Part shown: positions 11,848-24,100 of the stretch, in pieces
Layout of the letters: every line of letters starts with the position of its first letter
Numbering within the stretch: the first letter of the stretch is position 1
DNA from: Salvator merianae
Taxonomy: Eukaryota; Chordata; Lepidosauria; Squamata; Teiidae
Length of the DNA stretch: 64,000 bases
Direction: 5' to 3'
Assembly: GCA_003586115.2 (NCBI GenBank)
Contig: QVOM02000116.1
Location: 34,747,946 to 34,811,945, forward strand
Notes under the pieces: model-generated
Told to the model about the DNA's origin: nothing
What the model saw: only the letters and a program-made list of their open reading frames with translations
Database searches by the model: none
Made by a program: the position numbers and the translations under genes

Positions 11848-11862
11848 GTTGCCTTGGAGAAG
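11848..11862 (+). promoter_or_regulatory. Candidate X-box (RFX) half-site
   Basis: The bases GTTGCCTTGGAGAAG start with a perfect RFX half-site (GTTGCC) and have a 2-base spacer before a weak second half. RFX and FOXJ1 drive central-pair genes, so a site about 240 bases upstream of the SPAG6 ATG is plausible. The second half is imperfect, so this is a weak prediction. Confidence 0.3.
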
Positions 11863-12089
11863 GATATACACAGTCCAAACTGAAAAAGGCCTGGTGGGGG
11901 AAAGGGAATAGCGGGGCTCAGGCTGCCGATCCCGAGTTGCAGGATCTCTGGGCGAAGGGGCGACGCGGGAAGGAGAGGGGAAAAGCAGCAAGACCCCCTT
12001 AGCCCTGCAGGAAGAGCAAGATCGCAGCCGCACGCACCGCTGCTGCTGGTTTTGAGAGTGGTTTTCCTCGCGTGCAACTCGCAAGAGCC

Positions 12090-12114
12090 ATGAGTCAGAG
12101 GCAGGTGCTGCAAG
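12090..12114 (+). CDS. SPAG6: SPAG6 coding exon 1 (residues 1-8, ends in phase 1)
   Basis: The exon encodes MSQRQVLQ plus the first base of codon 9, then a donor reading g|gtattt. The ATG sits in gagccATGa, a usable Kozak context with G at -3. The exon is only 25 coding bases, as in other vertebrates. It lies at the 3' edge of a CpG-rich promoter segment, so a short 5' UTR probably precedes it. The transcription start cannot be placed from sequence alone. Confidence 0.93.
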
Positions 12115-15100
12115 GTATTTTGCATGATGGACTTTGTGCTGCTTGATCTTTCCTGTTTCTTGGTGTGTGGTTTTTTTTTTTTTTTTTAAGTCTTGTGGCG
12201 CTGTAAACATTGAGACTTTACTTCCCTACACTTATCATTGGGCATGATTCACACTAAACTCAGTGGGGATTATTTGTGGGTGAACAAGCAATAGATACTC
12301 ACGTATCGATGAACCTCTGATGAGTTTTGCCTGTCGCCCAGAGCAGCTTGTGTTGTTTATGGGCCCATTTTAATCCAGCTTCAGTCCACCTTCAGAGTGA
12401 AAGATCACATCAGCAATGTGACCAGTCATTTTCTTTCCACCTTATCTAAGCCAAAGGTGGAATTTCTGAGTTAGATAATGCCCAAAGAAAACTGCTTATC
12501 ACTTTTCGGATGTGTTTCCTCGCTCTGAAAGTGGACTGAAGCTGGATTAAAACTTAGGTATATATGGGCAAGTTTTCAAGGTTATGGAGTTGCAATGGTC
12601 TTCCTTCCTTCCTTGCAGGGACTTACGAGGTGTCACTGAAATGAAATTTAGTTCCTGGTTCCTCTATAGACAAATACTTGGCATCCTGCTTCATCTAACT
12701 GTAGTTCTCCTAAGGACATCCCACCAGCGTCTTGGTTCTGCCCACCCACCTTGTTTACTTGCATCGCTGTTCGTCTGTTTGCCTCAGGGCTTGCCAACTG
12801 TAATTACTTTTTCTGCATCATCTTCTGCTCTCACCCCATGCCTACATTAAGTGAGTTGCTTTCCAGGGCAAACTTTCTAGAATTTGTCATAGATTTTCAA
12901 GAACATGGTTTATGCTGGTAATAAGGACACACAGATATGGTTCAAGTGCAAGGTCAGAGCCTGTTTGTTTTAAATGAGAGTTGACTAATTTTGCTTTCTT
13001 TTCTACTTGCAGTGTTCGAACAATATCAGAGGGCCCGAACACAATTTGTTCAGACAGTTGCTGAACTTGCTACTAGGCCCCAAAACATTGAGACGCTCCA
13101 GAATGCAGGTACATAAAAAAAAATATTAAAAAACGATGCTTTAAGTTTTTAAAGAAAAATATTTATCTTGCAAAGTTAAGAACAGTTTTGTACTTCGAAG
13201 TCCGTCAGTTTTAGACAGCTTAGAAAAGGTTCAAGAAAATGATCAGGTGAGGCTTATGTCTACATCTTATAGTCAGCTGGCATGTGTTCTTTAAATATCC
13301 ACACACTGCACAGAGAGGACTGCCCACATATGTGATTATTTACAGGCTGTTTGCAGGCTATTTCAAGTTATGAAAGGCAGAACAGGAGGAAAGGCTGTAA
13401 TTCACTGCTTTAGACTCTGGCAGGGCCCACCCCGGGCCTCACATAGTCTGCACTAGCATGCAGGCAGCAGGTCCCTTTTCTGGCATGTAATCCAGAATAA
13501 GACCCAGTGCAGAAAGGGCCTATGAACTAGTGTGTGTAGGTAGTATTTAAAGGGTTATTGCAAATTTAAAAATTCTGTCTCCCTACCAAACCACTGCAAA
13601 ATTTTCACTTTCGTTGCAATTCTAGTGTGTAAGAGCACATTCTACCTAGAGAGAGCAGTTATGTGCTCAGTCTCTTTATTTTATTTAGGCAAAGGACTGG
13701 GTGCACGCATATAAAACATAACCATGAAATCTTAAAAATTACAGAAACTTGGCTTCATCTGTCTTTTTTTAAATATCAGGTTTTTTAGTAGCTGTATAAC
13801 TGCAAATGCACCAATGTATGATAGTGCAGTAAGATATAATAGTAAATTAAATGATAGTGCAGTATAATAAATAAGAAAATGTATAAGTTCTTAATTTATA
13901 TGAATTTAAGCCAGCTAGAGGTGCAGTTTGCAGTTCCACATGTCTACTCAGTGAAGTGTACTTCAAGGTAAATAGTTACTGGTTTGTATTGGAACTTTCT
14001 TTTTTTGAAGACTGTTGTTAAATATTGTATGTTTAGGTTTATATTGTTCTTCACTGGCTAGAAAAACAATTCTGATTAGTTATATTTGCCTTTCATAAAT
14101 TTAATCATTGTGAACTGCTTTCTCGTTAATCTATATTGTCTGCTTGCCTTGAGTCCTGATTTGAAACTGAGGAAACTCTATCTCTTCTGCCTTACTATTG
14201 CTGCTGTAATAATTATTTGCTACTGCCAGTCTTGCCACCTGGCAAAGATTCATTGCTTCTTGACTGCTGAAGTCACTACCTGCTGCATGTCAGAAATCCT
14301 GTTTGTTGCCTAGTCTTGCTGCCAGGCAAGACTCCCCTTTTCACTGCTGAAATCACTGCTTTGGGTCAGTGGTTTTACCACCCTTGCTAGAAAGGAATTA
14401 TGCTCATGAGAGCCTCTGAGTCCCTTCCTCTGATTGCGTTCCTGTCTCTTCTGTCAAGGAATAGAGGTACTGGCAAGAGCACCCACTCTTTCTCTTCCAT
14501 TCCATTTGTGTTGCATTGGACCTGCTATGGGGCAGAGACCTGAGCAAGAGATTTGCGCTCTCTCCGGTTTTCCCCTCCTTATAGCTCTTGTGAAGACTCA
14601 GGTTCTGTCTGTGGAAGGGTGGGATCTTTTGCCCTGATCCCTTTTTCTTTTCTAGCTTAGTAAACACTTGGATGGAGCTGATGGTCAAGCTGGGTGCCGG
14701 GAGACATCACTTGACTTTGTGAAGGGCACCAAAGCTCAGCTAAGTTCAGTGCTGGGTGGAATTTATGAATTCTAAGTTGGGACAGTGTTTTTGGTGTATT
14801 AGAAGGCAAAGTTAGCCTTAGAAACGTTAGAAGTGAAACTTATGCTCAAAAACTGCATGAGAGCACTGCAGCCTTGTAAAATTAATTTAGCCGCATCTAA
14901 TCCTGTTAGCACTGCAATTAAGTGACAAAGCTTGGTGACTGACAGTAATTGGAGTTCACTGGCTCTTGTCTGCTATATTATATGCCTATATACAGCTACA
15001 CTACTGTTTTGCTTGCTTTTTTGAGTGTTGTTTAATAAAGATTTTAAAAGTTTGGAACTACCAGTATTTTGGATTCTGCTTTCCACTGCACGGTGGCTCA

Positions 15101-18100
15101 GAAGGCTAAGGCACTGATCTTTCAATAGGAGGATCTGAGTTCAAGGCCCCTCTCTGCCGTGTAGAGGGGATGAGCGCCCTCTACTGGCCTCTAGCTCCAG
15201 CCAACCTAGCCTGTTCGAAAGCAAGTAATTGCAAGTAGATAAATAGGGAGCATCACTTGTGTGATGCGGAAGATAGACAGGTGTAAGCCTTCGGGCGAAA
15301 AATAACCTTGTAAGCCGCTTTGAGACAGCTTTGGCCGAGAAAAGCGGGGTATAAAAACCAAGTCCTCCTCCTCCTCCTCCTTCTCCTCCTCCTCCTCCTC
15401 CTTCTTCTTCTTCTTCTTCTTCTCTTAATCTGATGTTGTGCATGCCTGCAGCCTTCCGGATTTCCCACTTTTTCCTTTTAACCTGCCATGTACCATACTC
15501 TGGTCCCGTTTTTGTACAGTAGAGGGCTTTTGTGTTGGACTTGAATCCCACTTTGCTGTGGAAGTTCACTGGGTGTCCACAGGCCGCCAGTGCCTTGTTG
15601 CCTAACCTATCTGATAGAACTGTTGTGAGGATAAAATAGAGGAGACGATATAAAAAGTTCTGCCATGATATCTTCATAAGAAGACTGGGATATCAGTGTC
15701 ATAAATAAATGGTGCTTTGAATGCCTAGGAAGTGGGCAGTGTCTACACAACACTGCCGCCTTGTTTAACGTTCATTGTGGAGTGCATCATATGTGCAGAT
15801 GCCTAACTCTTCCCTACGATACTGCCATAAATGCTGTTACAAGAAAGGAAAAAACCCATACAGAATAACTTTCTAATGTATTGATTAAATCCCTTATCTT
15901 TAAAACCTTCCCCTTCCTCCCCTAACTAACTACTTTACCCAGGTTACTTACCTCTTATGACCTTGTATATATTTTCTGTAATGTACAGTGGAATATTAAT
16001 ATATATATATAGATATAGATATAGATATATACTATTGATTATATTATCCAATTAATAAAGTTTTTTTTCCTCCAGAGTATCTATTTGTTTCAATTCAGGA
16101 GATGCATTTAAAATTGGTGACAATATCTTTATAAGTTTTTCTTCTTGATGACTACCTTCCATTCAATTTTTTTGGCACACTTATTGTGTGATTAATAATG
16201 ACATCCTGTATTGTTTTAAACCACACCCCTCATGTAGATTGTTAGTGTATTTTCATTTCTTAACTATCTGCCGCTGGGTGGCATGTAATATATAGTGTGC
16301 AGTGCTTGAATATTGGAATGTGTTAGATTTAATTGTGAGAAGTCATGTAGTAATGTAATTGAAGGGCTGTCAATCTGTAGGTTAGGGAAAATTATGGCTA
16401 GACCTTTAATTATCATTTTCCAAAAGACACATACTTTTGGGCATTCCCATCACATGTGGAAATAGGTTGGTTTTGCAGTGCACCCTCTCCAGCATTCTGG
16501 ACCAGCTGTGCCTGGACTAGTAGTGTTTGGTACCATCTGTATAGCAATTTCATGTTCAGTGTTTTCGTTTTTGTGGATCTGTACCATATTATTTCCATAG
16601 CTGCTATTTTTAACCACAATTGATCTGATATTTGACACCCTAAATCTTTCTCCCAATTGCATTTTGATACCATTATAGATGGCGATTGACCTTGAATCAT
16701 AAATCTGTATATTTTTGGTGTCATTTCTTTTGGAGTATCAGTAGTGGATTGAAGGATTGTTTCAAATTTATTTAATGGTCTTATAGCTTCTGTTTTATGT
16801 ATCTGGCCACTGGAGTTATAAAAATCCTTGATTTATTCCCTTGGCCTTCAGTCTACTCCACATGGGTTTTCCTGTTATTTGTGTCAAGAATGGGTCTAGT
16901 TTGTTAGTGAGACTGAGGGAAGAAATTTTCTGTGCCATTGCATCCATATCTGAAAATCAGCATGGACAATCAGGTAGATTATGGTATATATTTTCAATTT
17001 CATATTCTTGGATGGTGTTTCCCTTGCTAATGGGTTTTCTTCCAATGCACATTGTCTCCAGTTGGGAATGTGCTTCCTCATTCTGTGTGCTATCTGGTTT
17101 AGTTTGAATGTCTGAAAGTAAGTTGGGAATACCCCTTCTAATTTCTGTAGATGCATCTGTATAATAGATCTGGTTATTCTTGACCTTTGGATTTGAAAAT
17201 GAATTATTCTTATAATAATTACTTTATTCAGTGGCAAAAATATATACTGAAATAAAAACAAAATTTTAGGAATGAGATTAATTTTTACTGCAGCTATGCT
17301 TCCAAACAGGGACAACGGCATATTTGTTCATCTCTTAAGATCTCTGCTGATTTGATGGATTAATGAGTTGTAATTAATTTGTAACAATTCATTTAAAGTT
17401 TTTGAGATAAATATCCCCAAGTATTTTACTTTTTTGGTTTGTGTCTTAATGTCATTTGTTTTCTGAACTTTTAGTTGTATATGTGGGTTAATATTCTTAT
17501 ACAGAGCTTCCAATGTACTGAAGTTTACTTTCAGTCCTGAAATAGAGGCAAAGTTCTATAATATTTCCTTTAACTCTGTAGTTATGCCTAAGAGATTATC
17601 AGTAGTTATAAGGATGTCATCCGCATAGGTTTGGGTTTTAAATGAAATTTTCCCAATTGTGTAAGTGGTCATTCTCTGGTTCATCCTTATTTGGTTTTAT
17701 CACTAAAGCAAACAGGAGTGGGAAGAGGGGACATCACTGTTTTGTTCCCCTTGAAAGTCTAATTTTGTCCGAGTGCCTATTGTTGACTTGAATTGTAGCA
17801 TAGCGTTCCTGATAATCTTGTCTACCAGCCTGCTGAATTTTTCACTTAGGTTCATCTCTCTTAATACCTGTTTTATATACATGTGAGAGATTGAATCAAA
17901 GGTCTTTTTCATGTCTAAACTAAAAACCACTAGTGAACTTGACATACAATAAGGTAAATAGTGTTCTAATAGGAACTAACATAAATCATCCCAAAATAAA
18001 TCCAGCCTGATTTTCATGTATTATTTGTGGTATTACCATATATAACCTATTAGCTAAAAGTTCTGTCAATACTGGTGCAAGTGCCTTTTTATATATTTTA

Positions 18101-21100
18101 TAGAATGTTGATGAAAACCTGTCCTTAGTAAGGGGTTCAGAAACCTGTAGACAGTTAATCTGATTAAGAACTTACTGTACAGTAAACCTTTTATTTAGTT
18201 CTTGCTCCAGAGAATCCATGATCTTGTGTAGTAAATTTTGTTTTATGTATTCTTGTGATATATCTGGTCTAAGTTGTCCTTAGAATTGTGTCCTAATATT
18301 TGCAATATCCTAATTTGTTCTTGTGATGCTATTTGAACGCTCTCTTAAGGCTAGGCTACTTTTTTGCTTTTCCTTTTGCAAATATTTTGCTAACATCTTG
18401 GAGGTCTGGTTACTTTCTAAACAAATGTTATTCTTTTGATACATCTGCAGCTTGGCCAGATATGTGGTGTCTAGTACTTTGATTTCTTCTCTTATTTTCA
18501 GAACTTTATTCTGTTTTATCTTGTGGGGTTCCTCTTATGTTGATTTTCTGCCTCCCTTAGATCTTGTTCAAGTTTTTTTTTCCTAGTCTTATCTTTTTAT
18601 ATTATGCAGCCTTTGAAATTATATGCCCCTTTACCACTGGTTTTGGAGTTTCCCACACTGTGATAGCTTTAGTAGAGATCGAGTTGTTAATCTGTAAATA
18701 CTGAACTATCTCCGCTTCCATTGCATTTTTTAGTTTATTAGCTAAGATATATGTGGAGAATTTCTAAGTTCTTACGTTGTTCTCTGATGTTATTAGTTTG
18801 AGTTTGGTTGATATAGGACATGATGCAGTAGTTCTACTTTTTTAATGTGAAGGGGAGGTGCTATGATTGTAACACTTCTCCCCTTCGCAGCTTCTGCCCC
18901 TCTTGTGTTGAACAACACCTGCCATTTTAATGACCAATCAGCCAATATGTAGATATCTTTTTGGAAGCTTGTCATAGTACGCTTTTTACAACTCTGCACA
19001 ATTTGATGTTATCTGCAAGCTTGGTCATTTGCTCACTTCTGACTCTAGATCATATGAATATATGTAAACAGTACACTTACTTCAAATAAGAAATTGTTAA
19101 TTGCCAGTGAATTTTTTGGGGGGAGGGCAAATATTTAAAATCTGTACTTTTAACATTTCAGAATATATGTTAAATTCGAATGAGGAATTGATTTTAGGGA
19201 TTATTAGCCAGTACTTCTAAGCAGCAGAAATGCAATAGGAACTTTAAAAGTTGAAAGGGGGAAAAAACAGGGATCTAGTAGCCCCTTTGCTTAATATGTA
19301 ACTTTTATGCTACGCCTGATTTTAAAATGCAAACGGCTGTTTCACTTTCTTAGTTGTAGTCTCATATTTCTGCTATGCCATTGATTTCTGAGAAACATTA
19401 CTAAACATCTGAGAGAGTTAGGCTGAACCAGAAATTAAAGATGTCCATGGTCAAGCCTGCACATGTAGGAACCATTATACAAGACCTGTTTTTTTTTTTT
19501 AGTTCAATAAATCATTTTGTTATTGCAGAATGAATCTGCAAAAACTTTACCTTGTGGTGACAATGCATGACTAACTGGCCTGGTTTTTGATGATGTAGTG
19601 TGGAAGAAGACACTACATAAGATATAAACTTAATAATTCATGTTTACCAAAACAGGAATGGTATATATGCAAAGGGCAAATGCAAAAATTGGGATGATAA
19701 ATATATATCTAACTTATTCCATGCATTCTTAACTTGCATTCTGGTTTTCAAAGGAGGCATATAAACATCTATAAAAATAAAGGTGTCAGATTTAGATTTA
19801 CAACATAATCATGGTTAAGACAGCAGGAGGACAGTTAGGTAATGGAGAAAATTTTAGCCTCAAAGAGTCTGGGAGGATGAGGAATTGCATACAGGTGAAT
19901 GACAGCCTATTAACTGTTTAAATCCAGTGTCAAGATCTGTATACATTTGGTGGGTAGATAAAGCTCTTGAAAATATTCACTTTGAATTTTTTTTATATAT
20001 CCTTGGCAATTCTGAACAGAGTGCACTAGTTCATCTGCGTATTGAAAGACAAAATTCCTAATAGAAATAAACCTCAGATTTCTTTTGTTTTCAGCTCATC
20101 TCTGCATGTTTGTGACATTTAAGGTGCCACTGATGAGTTAGCACATCAAATGTCTCAAACGTGGAAAAGGCCTGTAAATGACAGATTCTGGATTCAACCC
20201 TCAGCTTCTCCAGGTACCACCATGAATCCTGAAAACTTGAAGAACAAGTTTAAGGTTACCATCTGTATAAATACTTCTAGCAGAAACTTTACTGTTGATT
20301 TGGGGTAGATTTGGAAAGGCTTGCCTTGAAACGTAATACAAAATTATCCCTAAATATTAGATTAGAAGATTTTTGCTGTATATTGTTTAAAACAGAGCTA
20401 TATTAAATGTAGTGCAAATGTGTGTAGTTAACAAAAGTTACCTCATTTTGAATTCAGATTCTTACAGTTCTCCTTTTGCAGTACGTTCAGTTCTTATAAT
20501 GTTTGTGCCATTTTGTAGTGTTTGACGTGTACTCTATCTTAGTGCCTCAAAGTAAAGTCATGCCTCGTTGTTTTTATTTGGAATAAATGGAAAAGATAAA
20601 AAACATACTTCTAAAGCACATTGATGGAAATTTATTTTGAAATTAGTACCTAAGTAAATTCCAAAGACTTCTGAAAAACTGTCCAAGCAAGGGTTTATTG
20701 CTTTTACTCACCTTAGCTATTTTTAGTGAAAAATGCACTCCACACATGCACCCCGAAGGCTGGCTTTTGTGAAACTTTTGGCATTCTTACAACTTTTGTA
20801 AGATAATTGACCAAGCCCTCCAAAAGCTCAGATGGGGCTTGGGCTGTTTCACATTGTGAGGTCTCCTCAGTGTTTGGAAAGATGGATAAAAATGTTTTAA
20901 TGTAAAGAATGGCATTTTTCATAACATTTATAGAATACATGAGAAATTGACTAAGGTGAGGGGGGCCCTATGTGGTGAGACCTGGACCAAATGGCCCTGC
21001 TAACTCCTCTCTCATAGCACCTGTAATTGAGATGGGGAAAAATGCTTCCTCCCAGGGCCAGGTGAAGATCTTTGGCTGCCTGAGGTTGATGATACAGAAA

Positions 21101-24100
21101 CTAGTTAACTTCAATACTTGCGACAGAGTGACAGCATCTCCTGCCTCTGAGGGCAGCAGCTTAGCTTTGCTCGGTCTGCCAGCAGGTCTGGCCTGGTCCT
21201 GATTCTTAGTGATTTTGCAGAGTGTTAATCAGCTGAGCCTTCTCACAGGCATGATTGAAACCACTTCCTCTTTCCTGCCTCAAGAAATGCTTTGAGGCTC
21301 CTTTTGTAAGGTTTTGAGTAAACAGTCAACCCTCATCGATTCAGGCAAAAAACTATGCTCTTTGTAGATGATGCGTTGTTTTGCAACTCACTTGTTTTTA
21401 ATCCCTGCAGCAAACCATGTATGTTATTGGCCTGCTTTCTGAAGGGATTTTTCTTGGGTGTCTGTCCTAAATCTGTAAAGTGTGCTGTGTACTGTAATCA
21501 TATTTTTAAAATGGCATACAAAAATGCATTTCTGTGTTCACTTGGCTGAGATACAGAATTATTTGACTTGTACTAAAGAGGGCTGTATGCTATTTTAGTC
21601 TACTCCTTTTTAATTGTTTTTCAACTGGCTTTATTGTAATTCATCTTGAGACCTTTGGATATAGAATGGGATAGAAGTATAAACAAACATGCCAGACACT
21701 TGTGGGAAGAAGACTCAGAAAGCTGATTTAAAAGCATGGAAAAAGTCTGCCTTGGATTTGGGACCAGGTACAGTACCTGTGTCATCACAGGACTGAAACC
21801 CAGGAAAAGTAAAGCTCATGTGACAGTAGAAAAAGTTGCACTAGATCATCTGAACAGATACACCTGATTAGAGTATCTTTTGGTTCTATGGTAGAACAGC
21901 TGCCCGGAATACAGAGGGTTGCAGTTTTGGTCTCTGGCATCCAAATTTCAAGGCAATTGTATGGATGTGTCTATACAGTTGACCAATCCTGAGTTAGAAC
22001 GACAGTGCTGACAATTTCTGTGTTTTCATCCCTTACCTTTTAAGACACAATTTCTTACTATGGTTTAAGGCAGGATCCACACAGCACCATTACAGTGGAA
22101 CAGGAGTCTTTAAAGAGCACAAGGTCCTTATGATCCTATACTCTTTGAGGAAACAGTCCAGTGGAAGTGAGACTAATAGCTCTTTTTCACGGAAGAGCAG
22201 GAGAAAGCACTCTGCAAGTTCTTTCTCCTGCTCTTCCGTCTCATTGACATTGAAGGTTTGGACTCACCTGTTCACATACTTCAGCCCAAACAGAAAATGG
22301 CTGATTTCTGAGGGATTTTCTCTGTTTGAGAAAATAGTTCCAGCTGCAAACATTGTAGCCAGGCAACAAAAGTTCCCTGGATGCCATGTTTATGCAGCTG
22401 GGAGTAGCAGTAGGTGTGGGAACAAACAGCACACTTGCTGCTTTTCACTGTTTGCTAGGATAGTAGCACTTCTACCAGCAGGTATACCGCTGTGGTGTGG
22501 ATCCTGCCTAAGGTACTGATTTTTCAGTAGAGTTCATTTCCATATCAGCAATTACCCAAAATCTACATGTGGAGTATTAAGAATCCAAACGATAAATTTG
22601 TACAGGTTCCAACAACTTTGCCTTGATGACCCACCCCCATCCACCACTGTTAAATCTGGAAAATCTTTATTGGGTTGTTTTGGATATTTCCCATCTGTAG
22701 GGTTTTTTGCCTTAGGTTATGTTGTTTTTTGGCAAACCATGGGTTTCCCCAAGGAACCTGTTTCTTATGCACGAGTGGTGCCGTTTTGGATCCAAAAACA
22801 CAGCCCTTCTCCCAAAATAAGGAATTGCTGCTGATTTTAAAATCCCAGGGCAGAGGTGTAGTTATTTGCTTCGATAGTGCTCAAATTTTGGGGGAAGATA
22901 TCATTACACTATTAACTGATCACCCTTTTCCATATTATTATTTTCAAAATTGTGCTGCTTATGTATCTAACTTCTCTGTTCCTTGGGATGCTAGTCTGGG
23001 ATCCTGCTGTGGATTCATTCTCCCCCTTTGGAAACAGTTGGCAGTTGTGATAGCAAATATATGTTATTAAAAGCATAACTGGGTTTAAAAATAGAATAGC
23101 ACAAGTTTCCTTCTGTTGCTTTGCAGTGGCAAACCTTTGGGCTTTTACAGTAAACGTTAGCTCATGTGGAGGAACGTTGTAAGCAACCTAAGTTGCATGC
23201 TGCAGAAGAAAGAAAAGAAAGGTGAAAATTTTTGTATGATCATCTTTGTCTATCCCTCTGGTCGTTTTGCTCCCTAGAGATTTAGATAAGTAAGCATGCT
23301 AAAAACCATGTCAAACATGTAAACACACTAGTTAATGTGCTGAAATACAATGTAGAAATGAGAATAGCTGTAACACCACTTTTATCATAGCAGTTAAGAG
23401 ACTGTTCTCCCTGTATTGATCGTGTGAGCTTTGCTGAGGTGCTAGGGAAGATTGTAAGACAGCCTTTAGCTGCACTGCCATTTGTGGCAGGACTACAATA
23501 GGATTGGGTTACTGATATTACAAGAACAACGCTGGACAAGTATCCAAGCAGTGTTCTCATATTTGGGATTTTTATAAGACTAAAGGTTTGGTTTGCCAGA
23601 CCATGCAGTTGGCAGCTGATCCTTAGGGAAGGGAAATACTAGCATGTGGATACTGCCACACCTAAGCTACTTTGAGTCATCTTTTTTTTTTTCTGCATGT
23701 CCATATGGATGCAGCCAAAGTCAAGCGTACTAGACCTCTTTCATTTCATTTTGTATCTCAAATCTAACAGCCAGGATATGTTTGAGTGTTCCTTCCAAGG
23801 TACTTGCAGAAGCTTATATATGTGTATGTGTGTAGTGTGCCAAAAGACTGGGCCCTGTTCCTTGTTCCTGCAAAGGACCGCCAAGAGCTGAATGTCATGT
23901 TCACTGTGTGAATGGGTTTTTTGCTTCAGTAAGGGCTAAAATCTGAAATCACTACTGAAGTGAAAGAAGAGGTCTGAGCTGTCCCTTCCTCTTCAAGGCT
24001 TCAAGCTGTTTTGCTGCTGTTGAGATCTGAAGCAGCCTGACCTTGAACTGCTGGATATTAGTGAGGTGCAATTAGCTGGACTTCGAGTGTTTAATCAGCC

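Larger units (their letters stand above)
11630..12089 (+). promoter_or_regulatory. SPAG6: SPAG6 promoter CpG island and 5' UTR
   Basis: CpG density and GC content are high from about 11630 to the start codon, then fall sharply in intron 1. No convincing TATA box sits at a fixed distance from the ATG, consistent with a CpG-type promoter. The transcription start and 5' UTR probably lie within the last 100-200 bases, but nothing in the sequence fixes the exact position. Confidence 0.7.

Noticed and set aside
11661..12210. Open frames of 147 and 154 codons antisense to the SPAG6 promoter
   Set aside because: No family resemblance, low complexity in places, and they lie in the promoter island where stops are rare.
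15141..15677. 178-codon reverse-strand frame with poly-Glu and poly-Gly
   Set aside because: The runs come from the TCC/TTC microsatellite and the rest is reverse SINE sequence.
18800..19030. Possible additional LINE fragment beside the L1 (text cattttaatgaccaatcagc, ttgatgttatctgcaagctt)
   Set aside because: It resembles a common amniote repeat but is too short and diverged to name or delimit with confidence.
22675..23070. 131-codon open frame in intron 2
   Set aside because: Cysteine- and phenylalanine-rich with no recognisable motif, typical of a chance frame in T-rich DNA.
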